DNA from: an uncultured Planctomycetales bacterium
GTDB taxonomy: Bacteria > Planctomycetota > Planctomycetia > Isosphaerales > Isosphaeraceae
DNA: 58,650 nt
Assembly (NCBI GenBank): GCA_937907525.1
Contig: CALCIB010000304.1
Location: 1-58,650 of the forward strand
Reading direction: 5' to 3'
Position 1 is the stretch's first letter, and each line of letters opens with the position of its first letter. This document shows, piece after piece, positions 18,804-27,657 of the stretch. Position numbers and translations under genes: made by a program. The notes under the pieces were generated by a model that was not told the origin of the DNA, did not search any database, and saw only the letters and a program-made list of their open reading frames with translations.

Positions 18804-20408
18804 ATGCTCCTCGCCCTGGCGCTCCTCCTCTGCGCGCCGATCGCCGCGCGCGCCCAGGACGCCGCCGACGTCTTCGACGACGAGCCCCCCGCGGAGGCCG
18901 CGCCCGAGCCCAAGAAGAAAGACGCGGAGAAGCCGAAGGCCGAGAAACCCGCCGAGCCCGAGAAGAAAGACCCCGGCGCCGACCCCGACGTCTCCGACCG
19001 CGACGCCGTCGCCTTCACCCAGGAGAACGTCGCGGCCCAGATGAACGAGCTTGAGGAACGCATGTTCCGACTCTCCGAGGCCCTGCGCTCCCTGGAGCCG
19101 GAGAACGCCTCGCGGCTGAAGCTCGCGCTCAAATTCTCGCGCGAGGAATTGATCCTCCAACAGATGCGGGAATCCCAAAAACTCCTTGAGGAGGCCCAAC
19201 TGGCCCGCGCGGAGACCGAGGTCCGCGAGATGCTCGCGAAACTCGAACACCTCCGCCAACTCCTTTTGGCCGAGGACCTCGACTTCCAGATGAAGCTGGC
19301 CCGCCTCCGCCAGATGCGCGAGACCCTGAACAACCTGGAACGCATCGTCCAGGAGGAGAAACGCGAACTCGCCTGGTCGAAGGCCGCCGAGAAGGCCAAG
19401 CCGTCGAAGGAGGACTTTCACAAGTACGAGAAGGACCAGGCCCGCAACCGCCAGGCGTCCGACGCCCTCGCCTCGGCGTCGGCCCGGCTCGGCGCCCAGG
19501 GCGTCGCGCTTCAGAAAGACCTCATCCGCGCCTCCGCCGCCATGAGCGACGCCGAGGGTCAACTCGACAAGCAGGCCGCCGACCCCGCCGCCGAGAAACA
19601 GGACGAGGCCCTCAAACACCTGGTCAAGGGAGGCGCCGACCTCGCCAAGGCGGCCGAGGCCCTGCTCGTCGAGCTTCGCTCCGAGTTGCAGTCGCGGATC
19701 CTCGCCGAACTCCACGAGATGCGCGAGATCCAGGTTTCGATCCGAGAGACCACCGAAGCGCAGGCCCCTCGCGTCGCTCAGAAGTCGCGCGCCGCCACCC
19801 TGACCGTCACCGCCATGGCGCCGCGGGAAGCCGAACTGGCCGACCGAATCGACCAACTCCGCGCGCTGACCGAGGAGACCGAGTTCGGCATCGCGCTTCC
19901 CACCTCGCTCCGCGTCATCGGCCGCGAGATGACCCGCGCCGCCGAACTCCTCAAGGCCGGCGACCCGTCCGAACCCACCGTGACCCTGGAGAAACGGATC
20001 GAGGAGGACCTGCTCGCGCTGGCCGAGGCCATGCGCCGGCTCCCCTCCTCCAAGCCCCCCAAGCCCGGCCCGCTGCCCAAGGACCTTCGCGAGCGCGAAC
20101 GGGAACTCAACCGCCTGATCGCCGAACTCAAGATGATCCGCCTGCTCCAGACCCGCGTCAACGACGACACCGTGAAGGTCGACGACGGCCGCGGCGAGGA
20201 AGCGGAGGCGGAAGCCGTCATCCCCCCCGCGCTGCGCCGCGACATCGAGACGCTGGAGTCGTCCCAGGACGAGATCCACGCCGCCATCTCCAAACTCGCC
20301 CAACGCTACGAGGGCGCCCCCGCCGACCCCGAACCCGGGAAGAAGACGCCCGAAGCCGACGAACCGGCCGACAAGGCCGAAGACGCCCCAACCGAACAGA
20401 AAGGATGA
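18804..20408 (+). CDS. Exported coiled-coil protein
   Basis: A 534-residue protein starting at 18804 with a short signal peptide (MLLALALLLCAPIAARAQ). A Pro/Glu/Lys-rich linker (PKKKDAEKPKAEKPAEPEKK) is followed by long heptad-rich helices: LEERMFRLSEALRSLEPENA, LLEEAQLARAETEVREMLAK, LRQMRETLNNLERIVQEEKR. The C-terminus is again Glu/Lys/Pro-rich. Upstream ATGs in other frames belong to the repeat. Nothing suggests an enzyme. It is 5 bases from the next gene and probably part of the same exported complex as the VWA proteins. Confidence 0.75.
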   Translation: MLLALALLLCAPIAARAQDAADVFDDEPPAEAAPEPKKKDAEKPKAEKPAEPEKKDPGADPDVSDRDAVAFTQENVAAQMNELEERMFRLSEALRSLEPENASRLKLALKFSREELILQQMRESQKLLEEAQLARAETEVREMLAKLEHLRQLLLAEDLDFQMKLARLRQMRETLNNLERIVQEEKRELAWSKAAEKAKPSKEDFHKYEKDQARNRQASDALASASARLGAQGVALQKDLIRASAAMSDAEGQLDKQAADPAAEKQDEALKHLVKGGADLAKAAEALLVELRSELQSRILAELHEMREIQVSIRETTEAQAPRVAQKSRAATLTVTAMAPREAELADRIDQLRALTEETEFGIALPTSLRVIGREMTRAAELLKAGDPSEPTVTLEKRIEEDLLALAEAMRRLPSSKPPKPGPLPKDLRERERELNRLIAELKMIRLLQTRVNDDTVKVDDGRGEEAEAEAVIPPALRRDIETLESSQDEIHAAISKLAQRYEGAPADPEPGKKTPEADEPADKAEDAPTEQKG

Positions 20409-20412
20409 TGCC

Positions 20413-20925
20413 ATGAGACGATCTTCACTCATCATCGGCGCCGCCCTGGCCGTCGGGACGCCGGGACTCGCGACGGCCGCGCCGATCCCCAAGAAGCCGG
20501 ACGGCCCGCCGACCATGTCGGCCATCGCCCGCAAGATGAACGGCGCCACGACGTCGCTCGCCAGGACGATCACCGGCCAGCCGACGCAACGGCCGCAAAA
20601 GGCCGTGCTGCGCGACCTCGACGAGTTGATCGCCGCGCTTGAGAAGGAGTGCGAGGGCTGCAAGAACGGCATCGCCCGCAACCGCCCGACCAAACCGGCC
20701 GCCGACTCCACCCCCCACGGCGGCACCGGCGGCATCGGCGACCTGGCCGACCCCGGCGCGAGCGAGAAGGAATGGGCCCAGCTCTCCCCCCGCGAGCGCG
20801 ACCGGATCCTGCAATCGATGTCCGAGGGCTTCCCCCCCGAGTACCGCGCCGTGCTGGAACGCTACTACCGACGGCTCGCCGAGGAACAGCCCGCCGCCGC
20901 CGGCAAGCCCGCCGAGGCCCCCTGA
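20413..20925 (+). CDS. Small exported protein of unknown function
   Basis: A 170-residue protein with a signal peptide (MRRSSLIIGAALAVGTPGLATAA). Around residues 75-85 there is a CxxC pair (ECEGCKNG), and the C-terminal half has EWAQLSPRERDRILQSMSEG followed by FPPEYRAVLERYYRRLAEE. That segment recurs in planctomycete MoxR-cluster proteins. No enzymatic motif is seen. The gene begins 4 bases after the stop of the coiled-coil gene. Confidence 0.7.
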   Translation: MRRSSLIIGAALAVGTPGLATAAPIPKKPDGPPTMSAIARKMNGATTSLARTITGQPTQRPQKAVLRDLDELIAALEKECEGCKNGIARNRPTKPAADSTPHGGTGGIGDLADPGASEKEWAQLSPRERDRILQSMSEGFPPEYRAVLERYYRRLAEEQPAAAGKPAEAP

Positions 20926-20967
20926 CCCGACCCGATCCGACTCGACCGCCTCGCGAGGCCCGAAGCC

Positions 20968-23712
20968 ATGAACGCCCCCGGCCGACTCCTCCGACTCGCC
21001 CCCCCGCTCTGCCTCGCCATCGGCCTCGCCATGGGCGCGGGGCCCGAGGCCGGCGACTACGTCCGCGCGCTGGACGCGAAGTCGCTCGATCAGTCCACGC
21101 TCGACGCCGAGGGCTTCGGCGAGAAGAAGGCGCTCGCGCGCGAGGACGACGGCCTCCGCGTCGTCATCGCCGCCGGCGCCGAGGAGACCGGCTGGAAGCC
21201 CCCGCAACAACTCCGGTTCGGCGGCGACTTCTCCGTCTCGGCCGAGATCGAGATCAAGGCCATGCCCAAGCCCGCCATGGCCGACGGCGTCGCCGTGGGC
21301 CTGGCGATCGCCCTCCAGGCGATCGACCAGCCCGACGCCACCTTCCTCCGCGAGGTCGAGCCCGACGGCTCCGCCGTCTATCGGACCCTGGAGAAGGCCG
21401 GCGGCGGCGGTCCATCAGGCCAGCAAATGATGATGATGCAACAGCGCGTCATGATCGTCAACGGCATGGGGGTCGTGATGGGAGGCGGCAACCCGAACGC
21501 CGCCAAGCCCGCCCCGCCCCCGCGCAAGACGTTCCCCGCCGAGGGCGACTCCTTCCGAATGGAACTGAAGCGCGAGGGCAAGATCCTCCGCTTCCTGGTC
21601 GCCGACGCCAAGTCCGACGAACCCCGCTATCTCGGCCAGGCGACGCTCCAGGAGCAGGACGTCGCGGGCGTGAAGCTGTTCGCCGCCAATCGCAACGGCG
21701 GGGGCCAGGTGGACGTCGTCTTCAAGAAGCTCTCCATCCGCGCCGAGCGCGTCACCGGCCTGGGGACGTCCGTCCGCACCGTCCACGGCCGGGTCTTTCG
21801 CGGCGAGCCGACCGCGATCAAGGACGGCGCGCTCGTCATCGGCGCGAGCGATTCGGCCGGCGGATCGTCCTCGTCCTCGACGAGCGCCGTCAAAACGTCC
21901 CAGTCCGCGAACGTCACGAGCGTGACGGTGGCGGGAGGAGTCCGAGTCGCGCGAGTCGTCCCGGCCCCCGCCGGCGTGGTCGTCGGCGCGCCCGCCGCGC
22001 CGCTCCAGCCGGCCGCGCCGGCGCAAGCGGTCGCGGCCAAGCCGGCGACGACCCCGCCGCAAGGAGAAGCGAAGAAGGCCGCCGCGGCCGCCGGCGAGCT
22101 GCCCGCGGACGTCTTCGCGACGGGCGGGGCCGAGGCCGCCAAGCCGAAGGCCGTCGTCCCGATGGTCGAGGTCGAGGAGGTCCGCTTCGAGCGCGAGGCC
22201 GCCTTCGCCGCCCGGTTCGTCGGCCAGCCGAACGTCGACGTCACCCGAGGCGCGCCCGAGGAGGGGAAGAAGGACGAATCGTCCCAGCCCGCCGGGAAGG
22301 CCGAGCCCGACGAGGTCGCCGCGCCGCCGCCGGGGACCGTCGCCGTCAAGCCGCCTCCCAAGATCGAGGCGAAGAAGAACGGGATTCGAGACATCCAGAT
22401 ATCCCTTTCCGGCCTCCGCCCGACGAAGATCAAGCAGATCCAGATCAACTGCCAGACCGACAAGGGGCAGACGTCGTGGCAGCTTGAGGTCCAGGGGGGC
22501 TGGCCCCTGGTCCTCCGCCGCGCCGGGACCGACCCCGCCGCCGGCGTCTTCCTGGAACCGCCCCCGGCCGACTGCCACCAGAAGCAGTTCACCGTGAACG
22601 TCCAGTACGAGGACGGCCAGTCCGCGTCGACCAACTTCCAGGCCGACGGCCACTCCGACGCCAAGCTCGCCTTCGACGACCAGGCCCCCGCCGACCCGTC
22701 GCCGAACGTCCGCCTCTTCCTGGACGACGGCGGCAAGCTCTCCGGCAAGCTCGAAGGCGTGGCCGACGACGTCCTCAAGCTCGCCACCCCCTGGAAGGCG
22801 ACGCTCGCCCCGCCGCTCGATCGGATCGCCGGCTTCTACGTCGTCCGCGAGGATCCCAAGGAGTCCCCCGAGTCGTTCGACGCCCGCCTCAAGGACCGCG
22901 GCGCGGAGGACCTGCTCCTCGCCCGCGCCAAGAACGACGAGGTCGTGCCGATCCCAGGCGTGCTGGAGGGCGTCGCGGACGGACGGCTCAGGTTCACATA
23001 TCAGGGCAAATCGCGGTCGCTCCCGATCGGCCAGGTCGAAGGGGTCGTCCTGGCCGCGCGCCCGATCGCCCGCGACGACGGCTTGCTGGCGACGTTCCTG
23101 CTGACCGGCGACGCCGCCGTCACCGGCCGCTGGAAGGCGATCGACGGCGCCGACTGGACGGCGGAGGCCCCCTGGGGCCAGGAGTTCAAGCTCCCCGCGG
23201 CCGAGGTCCGGCGCGTCCGCTTCCAGGGAGGAGGGATGACTTACCTGTCCGACCTGGAGCCGAGCGAGGTCGAGGAGGCGTCGTTCCTCGGCCGCCGCCG
23301 CCCCTGGCGGCGCGACGCCGGCCTCTCCGGCGGCAAGATCAAAATGAACGGCGTCACATATGAGCGCGGTATCGCCGTCCACGCGCGGTGCGTCCTGACC
23401 TACGACCTCGAAGGCCGCTACGAGACGTTCGAGGCCCTCGCCGGCTTCGACGACGAGGCCCGCGGCAAGGGCCGCGTCGACTTCCGGGTCCTCGCCGACG
23501 ACCGGGAGCTGTACGCCGAACCCGACCTCCGCGGCGACTCCCCGCCGGTCCCGATCAAGCTGAAGCTCGCGGGGGCGACGCAATTGAAGATCGTCGTCGA
23601 CTTCGGCGCGGGGCAGGACGCCGGCGACCGCGTGATCCTCGCCGGCGCCCGCCTCTTCCGCGGCGACGCCCCCGCCGCCGCCGCCGCGAACCCGACGGAG
23701 CCCCCGCGATGA
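20968..23712 (+). CDS. Exported NPCBM-domain protein
   Basis: A 914-residue protein with a signal peptide (to about GLAMGAG). Residues about 25-270 look like a jelly-roll or DUF1583-like segment (FSVSAEIEIKAMPKPAMADG). A low-complexity Ala/Pro/Lys linker with SSSSST follows (about 295-470). The C-terminal 150 residues are a clear NPCBM/NEW2 carbohydrate-binding module: MTYLSDLEPSEVEEASFLGR, GGKIKMNGVTYERGIAVHAR, CVLTYDLEGRYETFEALAGF. NPCBM modules usually accompany glycoside hydrolases, but no catalytic domain is evident. The stop overlaps the next start by 4 bases. Confidence 0.82.
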   Translation: MNAPGRLLRLAPPLCLAIGLAMGAGPEAGDYVRALDAKSLDQSTLDAEGFGEKKALAREDDGLRVVIAAGAEETGWKPPQQLRFGGDFSVSAEIEIKAMPKPAMADGVAVGLAIALQAIDQPDATFLREVEPDGSAVYRTLEKAGGGGPSGQQMMMMQQRVMIVNGMGVVMGGGNPNAAKPAPPPRKTFPAEGDSFRMELKREGKILRFLVADAKSDEPRYLGQATLQEQDVAGVKLFAANRNGGGQVDVVFKKLSIRAERVTGLGTSVRTVHGRVFRGEPTAIKDGALVIGASDSAGGSSSSSTSAVKTSQSANVTSVTVAGGVRVARVVPAPAGVVVGAPAAPLQPAAPAQAVAAKPATTPPQGEAKKAAAAAGELPADVFATGGAEAAKPKAVVPMVEVEEVRFEREAAFAARFVGQPNVDVTRGAPEEGKKDESSQPAGKAEPDEVAAPPPGTVAVKPPPKIEAKKNGIRDIQISLSGLRPTKIKQIQINCQTDKGQTSWQLEVQGGWPLVLRRAGTDPAAGVFLEPPPADCHQKQFTVNVQYEDGQSASTNFQADGHSDAKLAFDDQAPADPSPNVRLFLDDGGKLSGKLEGVADDVLKLATPWKATLAPPLDRIAGFYVVREDPKESPESFDARLKDRGAEDLLLARAKNDEVVPIPGVLEGVADGRLRFTYQGKSRSLPIGQVEGVVLAARPIARDDGLLATFLLTGDAAVTGRWKAIDGADWTAEAPWGQEFKLPAAEVRRVRFQGGGMTYLSDLEPSEVEEASFLGRRRPWRRDAGLSGGKIKMNGVTYERGIAVHARCVLTYDLEGRYETFEALAGFDDEARGKGRVDFRVLADDRELYAEPDLRGDSPPVPIKLKLAGATQLKIVVDFGAGQDAGDRVILAGARLFRGDAPAAAAANPTEPPR

Positions 23713-25352
23713 CCCGCACCAAGTCCGTCCCGGCGACGCTCGCCGTACTGGCGATCATATCATCAACCACCGCCGCGGCCGCCGAGGCGCCGGCGCAAGC
23801 CCCCGTCGACGCGAGCGACGTCTCCGTCTGGGTCGCCGACCCCGCCCAGACCACGCTGAACACGGCGAAGGTCTACCGCAACGCGATGCCGAGCGTCGTC
23901 GGCACCACCCGCCCGAAACGCGAGGGCAAGGACGCCGCCGACCTCTTCCCCGTCGCCCCGATCTCGTTCGCCCAGTTCTTCGGCGAGCCGTGCCGCGACG
24001 TCGACGTCGACCTCAAGATCAAGTCCGGAAACTTCCTCGCCCACTGGCCGCTCGGCAAGGAGCACGCCGGCCGCGTCCGCTGGTTCGACTCCGACCTGAC
24101 GAAGGAGCCCCCCGCCGACATCCCCCCCGCGTACGTCCCCGACGACGGCGGCCTGTTCGGCAAGCTCCGCGCCGCGCCCGACGCGCTCTACCTCAAGAAC
24201 GAGACCCGCTTCGAGCGCTTCCTCGCCTACGACGTCGAGCCCGCCCTCCCCTGCCCCGTCCGCCTCCGCGGCGGGCCGGACGAGTACACGCTTCAGAACA
24301 TGACGAATCGTCGGCTCCTCGACGTCGCCGTCGTCGCCCCGACCGAGGCCGGCTTCCGCGTCGGCTGGCTCGACGAGCTCCCCTCCGCCGCGGCCGACGC
24401 CGAGAAGCCCGAGAAGAAGGAGAAGAAGCCCGACGACGCCAAACCCGACCCCGAGGCCGTCTTCGCCGACGCCGAGAAGCCCGCGGAGAAGAAGGCCGAC
24501 GACGCCCCCCCTCCCCTCCCCGCCGAGGCCGACGCCGACATGAAGGCGCGCGTCGATCAGTTCCTCAACCAGCGCGTCACCGTCGCCGTCGAGTCCGCCC
24601 CCCGGCGGGACCTCTTGGGGATGGTCGCCTCCCAGGCGCGGCTGCGGCTGGAGTTCGACGACGCGACGATCGCGAAGGACAAGATCGACCTCGCCAAGCC
24701 GACCGCCCTGAAGGCGACCGACGTCCCCGCGCGCGACCTGCTGGCCGACCTGCTGGGCCCGGCGAACCTGAGCTACCGCGTCACCGACGCCGGCCGTCTG
24801 TTCGTCACCACCGCCGCCCGCCTGGCCGCGGCCATGGAGAAGCAAGGCGGATCGATCGAGGGCCCCCCGGTGAAGGTCGGCATGTCGCAACCGCTCAAGG
24901 CCGGCGACCCCTCTTACCGCGAGTTCACCCGCGACGCGCTGACGCGCCGGCTCGAAGGCCGCGGCCTTCGGAAAGACGTGATCGCGACGGTCCTGGACGT
25001 CTACGCCAAGGACCTGTTCGAGCCCGGCGAATTGCTGGTCCTCGTCCAACTCTCGCGCGAGGCGATCGACGAGGCCGTGCCGCTGGACGTCTTCCCGACA
25101 CCCCGCAAGTTCACGAGGGTCGCGCTGGTGGTCGTCCGCGGGATCGACCCGCGCTTGCAAGACCAGGCGAAGGCCCTGGTCCGCAAGCTCGGCGACGACT
25201 CCTGGAAGATCCGCGACGAGGCCGAATCAAAGCTGCAATCCCTCGGCCCCGCCGCCGTCCCCGCGCTTGAGGAAGCCCTGCGCGACCAGGACGTCGAGAT
25301 CGTTTACCGCGTCGAGCGCCTGCTCTTGAGGCTCGGCCGCGACGTCCCCTGA
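23709..25352 (+). CDS. Exported protein with secretin-STN-like and HEAT-like parts
   Basis: A 547-residue protein coupled to the NPCBM gene by ATGA. Signal peptide to about TTAAAAEA. The middle has charged low-complexity sequence (AEKPEKKEKKPDDAKPDPEA), then about residues 275-380 a segment FLNQRVTVAVESAPRRDLLG to LSYRVTDAGRLFVTTAA that has the pattern of an STN/secretin short domain. The last 70 residues look like HEAT repeats (QDQAKALVRKLGDDSWKIRD, AVPALEEALRDQDVEIVYRV). It may be an adaptor of the cluster. A 25-bp palindrome starts 2 bases after the stop. Confidence 0.65.
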   Translation: MTRTKSVPATLAVLAIISSTTAAAAEAPAQAPVDASDVSVWVADPAQTTLNTAKVYRNAMPSVVGTTRPKREGKDAADLFPVAPISFAQFFGEPCRDVDVDLKIKSGNFLAHWPLGKEHAGRVRWFDSDLTKEPPADIPPAYVPDDGGLFGKLRAAPDALYLKNETRFERFLAYDVEPALPCPVRLRGGPDEYTLQNMTNRRLLDVAVVAPTEAGFRVGWLDELPSAAADAEKPEKKEKKPDDAKPDPEAVFADAEKPAEKKADDAPPPLPAEADADMKARVDQFLNQRVTVAVESAPRRDLLGMVASQARLRLEFDDATIAKDKIDLAKPTALKATDVPARDLLADLLGPANLSYRVTDAGRLFVTTAARLAAAMEKQGGSIEGPPVKVGMSQPLKAGDPSYREFTRDALTRRLEGRGLRKDVIATVLDVYAKDLFEPGELLVLVQLSREAIDEAVPLDVFPTPRKFTRVALVVVRGIDPRLQDQAKALVRKLGDDSWKIRDEAESKLQSLGPAAVPALEEALRDQDVEIVYRVERLLLRLGRDVP

Positions 25353-25354
25353 CG

Positions 25355-25379
25355 GGGGTTATACACGGCGTATAACCCC
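25355..25379. promoter_or_regulatory. Palindromic site P1 (TTATACAC family)
   Basis: GGGG TTATACAC G GCGTATAA CCCC, centred on 25367. The 17-bp core TTATACACGGCGTATAA has one mismatched pair and is extended by four G:C pairs on each side. It begins 2 bases after the stop of the preceding gene. Four similar sites occur at 27271, 30432, 30477 and 34306; two of them are immediately upstream of parA. It is a candidate ParB-binding site, by inference only. Confidence 0.5.
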
Positions 25380-25411
25380 GCGACGAATGCTCGCGAACCA
25401 ACGCGAGCATC

Positions 25412-25578
25412 CCTTCTCCCCTTGAGGGAGAAGGTGGCCCGAAGGGCCGGATGAGGGGTCGACCGGCGTCGCGTCTCGGCGAAGGCTCCCTTTCTGGAAA
25501 CGATTCGACTCCCGAAGGCTTTCGGCGGCGCCCCCCCTCATCCGGCCTTCGGCCACCTTCTCCCTCAAGGGGAGAAGG
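25412..25578. repeat. Palindromic repeat R7
   Basis: Left arm ccttctccccttgagggaga from 25412, then ggtggcccgaagggccggat. Right arm ccccctcatccggccttcgg at about 25533, ending caaggggagaagg at 25578. The arms match in the 'cttgaggg' variant, as in R5. It ends 25 bases before the DUF2306 gene. Confidence 0.9.
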
Positions 25579-25603
25579 CGATGACCGCCGCGGATTCCTC
25601 CTC

Positions 25604-26287
25604 ATGAACCGCCGTCGAACCATCCCCGAGCGCGTCCTGACCGTGCTGGCGGGCGCGCTCGTTTTGCGCGCCCTGGCGGGGATTCTGGGGAACTACGGCG
25701 ACTACTTCCCGCCGAGTTTCGCGTCCGCGTTCCTCCACGGTCGCGAGGCGTATTTCCACGGCTGGTATCAATGGGCGTTCCACGTCCACATCGTCTCGGG
25801 GCCGTTGGTTCTGGCCGTCGGATTGTTTCTGGTGAGCGACCCGGCGCGGAGGCTTTCGCCGAGATGGCATCGGCGGTTGGGCTGGTTCCAGGTCGGCTGC
25901 GTGCTGCTGCTGACGACGCCCAGCGGGTTGTGGATGGCGACGCGCGCCGCGGCCGGGCCGGTCGCGGGCGTCGGGCTGGCGACGCTCGCCGTCGCCACCG
26001 CCGGATCGATCGCGCTGGGGGCGATGGCGGCGGTTCAAAGGCGGTTCGCGGCGCATCGCCGCTGGATGTGGCGGTGCTATCTCCTGCTCTGCTCCACGAT
26101 CGTCCTGCGGTTGGTCGGCGGCCTGGCGACGGCCCTGGAGTGGTCCCCCCCCTGGCTCGACCCGCTGACGTCCTGGGCCTGCTGGCTCGTCCCCCTCGCG
26201 GCCTTCGAGTGTCGCGAGCGATGGCGAAGACGCGAAAACGATCTTCCCCCCTCGCGGGGGAAGACAGACCGCGAAGCGGCCAGATGA
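25604..26287 (+). CDS. DUF2306-like membrane protein ending in a repeat
   Basis: A 227-residue integral membrane protein with about five or six helices (VLTVLAGALVLRALAGILG, HIVSGPLVLAVGLFLV, FQVGCVLLLTTPSGLWMATR, LATLAVATAGSIALGAMAAV, WRCYLLLCSTIVLRLVGGLA, SWACWLVPLAAFECRERW). The HxH near residue 63 (FHVHIVSG) and the AHRRWMWRC motif fit DUF2306. The last 15 residues (LPPSRGKTDREAAR) and the stop codon are encoded by palindromic repeat R8, so the native C-terminus was probably replaced when the repeat arrived. Start chosen at MNRRRT, as the upstream frame lies in repeat R7. Confidence 0.7.
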   Translation: MNRRRTIPERVLTVLAGALVLRALAGILGNYGDYFPPSFASAFLHGREAYFHGWYQWAFHVHIVSGPLVLAVGLFLVSDPARRLSPRWHRRLGWFQVGCVLLLTTPSGLWMATRAAAGPVAGVGLATLAVATAGSIALGAMAAVQRRFAAHRRWMWRCYLLLCSTIVLRLVGGLATALEWSPPWLDPLTSWACWLVPLAAFECRERWRRRENDLPPSRGKTDREAAR

Positions 26288-26418
26288 GGGGGATGACGCG
26301 CGCGAGCCGCCGTCTTTCACAAAAGCCCGGCCGGCCCGCTTGGGACGTCAACGGCCTTGTCTCGCGTTCTCCCCCTCATGCGGCCTTTCGGGCCACCTTC
26401 CTCCGCGAGGGGGGAAGG
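26243..26418. repeat. Palindromic repeat R8 (acagaccg variant), overlapping a gene end
   Basis: Left arm cttcccccctcgcgggggaa from 26243, then gacagaccgcgaagcggcca and gatgaggggg, like R4. Right arm ccccctcatgcggcctttcg at about 26371, ending gaggggggaagg at 26418. The left arm provides the last codons and stop of the DUF2306-like gene. The right arm ends 7 bases from the stop of the convergent DUF1559 gene. Confidence 0.88.
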
Positions 26419-26424
26419 CGGGAA

Positions 26425-27171
26425 CTAATATGAATTCGGATCGATCGTCTCGCCGCCGTCGACCGTCGCCAGGGCGCGGAGGATCCTGGGCGGCGTATCG
26501 GCCCTGAGGAACCAGACGTGGCCGTCCAGGAACGCGGCGTTCGTCCCTCGCGGATGGTGGAGCTTCGCCGTCGCGAGTCCCAGCAAGACGGCCTCGTCCG
26601 CGTCCCTCGGCGCGACCCAGGGGACGGCGCGGTCCTCGCCGGCCTCGATCGCGACGAGCGTGTTCGTCATGCCGTCGGTCACCTCGTCGAGCGGCCGGGG
26701 CCTTCCGGGGACCAGGCAGCCGGACGGCTCAAGCGTCGCCAGGTAGGTCGTGGACGTCGTGGTCCTGGGGGCGGGCGATCCGGGACAGACGAACGCGAGG
26801 ACGCGGGAATCACGCGCGGTGCGGTTCGCGGGATCGTCCCAGGGAACGGCCAGGTTGATCGAATGATAGAGCGATCGTTCATCGATGTGAGGCAGGATCA
26901 GCGTCCGCCAGTCGTGCGACGGCCGTTCGGCCGCGTCCAGGGTCCAGGCGGGAGGCAGGGCCTTCGCGTGCGCCTCCTGATAATTCCATAACCCCAGCGC
27001 GAGCAGTCTCAGGTTGTTGACGCACTGGGCCCGCCGCGCCGCCTCCCGCGAGCCCCGAGACAACGGCAAGAGCAAGGCGATGAGGACCACGACGATCCCC
27101 AGGATCACGACGACCTCGATCAACGTGAGCCCGCGCCGCCCCGCTGAATCGCGTCCGATCGTCGCTCGCAT
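26425..27171 (-). CDS. DUF1559 prepilin-like protein
   Basis: A 248-residue protein with a type IV pilin-like N-terminus: RRGLTLIEVVVILGIVVVLI (Gly before LTLIE is the expected prepilin-peptidase site), followed by the DUF1559 continuation SREAARRAQCVNNLRLLALG. The end has the DUF1559 signature NAAFLDGHVWFLRADTPPRI. It is shorter than usual (about 300-360 residues in the family) but has both ends. Planctomycetes encode many such proteins, assumed to be exported through a type II/IV pilus-like route. It is converging on the DUF2306 gene across repeat R8. Confidence 0.85.
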   Translation of the reverse strand: MRATIGRDSAGRRGLTLIEVVVILGIVVVLIALLLPLSRGSREAARRAQCVNNLRLLALGLWNYQEAHAKALPPAWTLDAAERPSHDWRTLILPHIDERSLYHSINLAVPWDDPANRTARDSRVLAFVCPGSPAPRTTTSTTYLATLEPSGCLVPGRPRPLDEVTDGMTNTLVAIEAGEDRAVPWVAPRDADEAVLLGLATAKLHHPRGTNAAFLDGHVWFLRADTPPRILRALATVDGGETIDPNSY

Positions 27172-27270
27172 GGCCGCGGCCCTCCGGCTCGTCGCCCTCT
27201 TCGCTCGACGTCTACCACAAGCGTACTACGCGCGGGCCGGGACGTCGATGGACTGGTGCCGACGCCAGGG

Positions 27271-27287
27271 TTATACACCGTGTATAG
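27271..27287. promoter_or_regulatory. Palindromic site P2 (TTATACAC family)
   Basis: TTATACACCGTGTATAG, centred on 27279; a perfect 8-bp arm pair apart from the last base. The TTA at 27271-27273 is also the stop codon of the minus-strand XRE gene, so the site encodes the last five residues and stop of that protein (IHGV-stop). It belongs to the five-member set that includes two sites upstream of parA. Confidence 0.5.
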
Positions 27288-27657
27288 GGGGGTTCGCGCG
27301 GCGTCGCCAGTAGTCGGGGTCGGCCTCGATCTCGGCCATGAACCGGCGGGCGATGGGGCTTGGGGGGCGCGTCCCCTGCTCCCAGGATCGGACGGTGTTG
27401 GGCGCGACCCCCAGGAAGCGGGCGAAGACGACCTGGCTCATGCCGAGCAGGTCGCGGACCCGCCGCGCGTCATCGGGCCCATAGTCGACCAGCGGAAAGT
27501 CCAGGGGGTACGTCCGCGCCGTCAGCCTCGGCCCCTCGCCCTCCGCGCGGGCGGCCTCGATCGCCTCCTCGAAGGCGGCGACGATCTTGGACGCGGCGGC
27601 CGAGAGTGGTCGTCCCTCCCCGCGCCCTCGGGACCCATCATCGGATTTTCTTCCCAT
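27271..27657 (-). CDS. XRE-type helix-turn-helix antitoxin (HigA-like)
   Basis: A 128-residue protein with a C-terminal helix-turn-helix: VRDLLGMSQVVFARFLGVAP followed by NTVRSWEQGTRPPSPIARRF, the standard HigA/MqsA-type fold, and the tail MAEIEADPDYW. It overlaps the upstream toxin gene by 20 bases, in the toxin-first order of higBA. It should both neutralise the toxin and repress the operon. The stop codon lies in palindromic site P2, an unusual arrangement. The N-terminal 25 residues are poorly conserved-looking and the true start might be further in. Confidence 0.8.
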   Translation of the reverse strand: MGRKSDDGSRGRGEGRPLSAAASKIVAAFEEAIEAARAEGEGPRLTARTYPLDFPLVDYGPDDARRVRDLLGMSQVVFARFLGVAPNTVRSWEQGTRPPSPIARRFMAEIEADPDYWRRRANPPIHGV

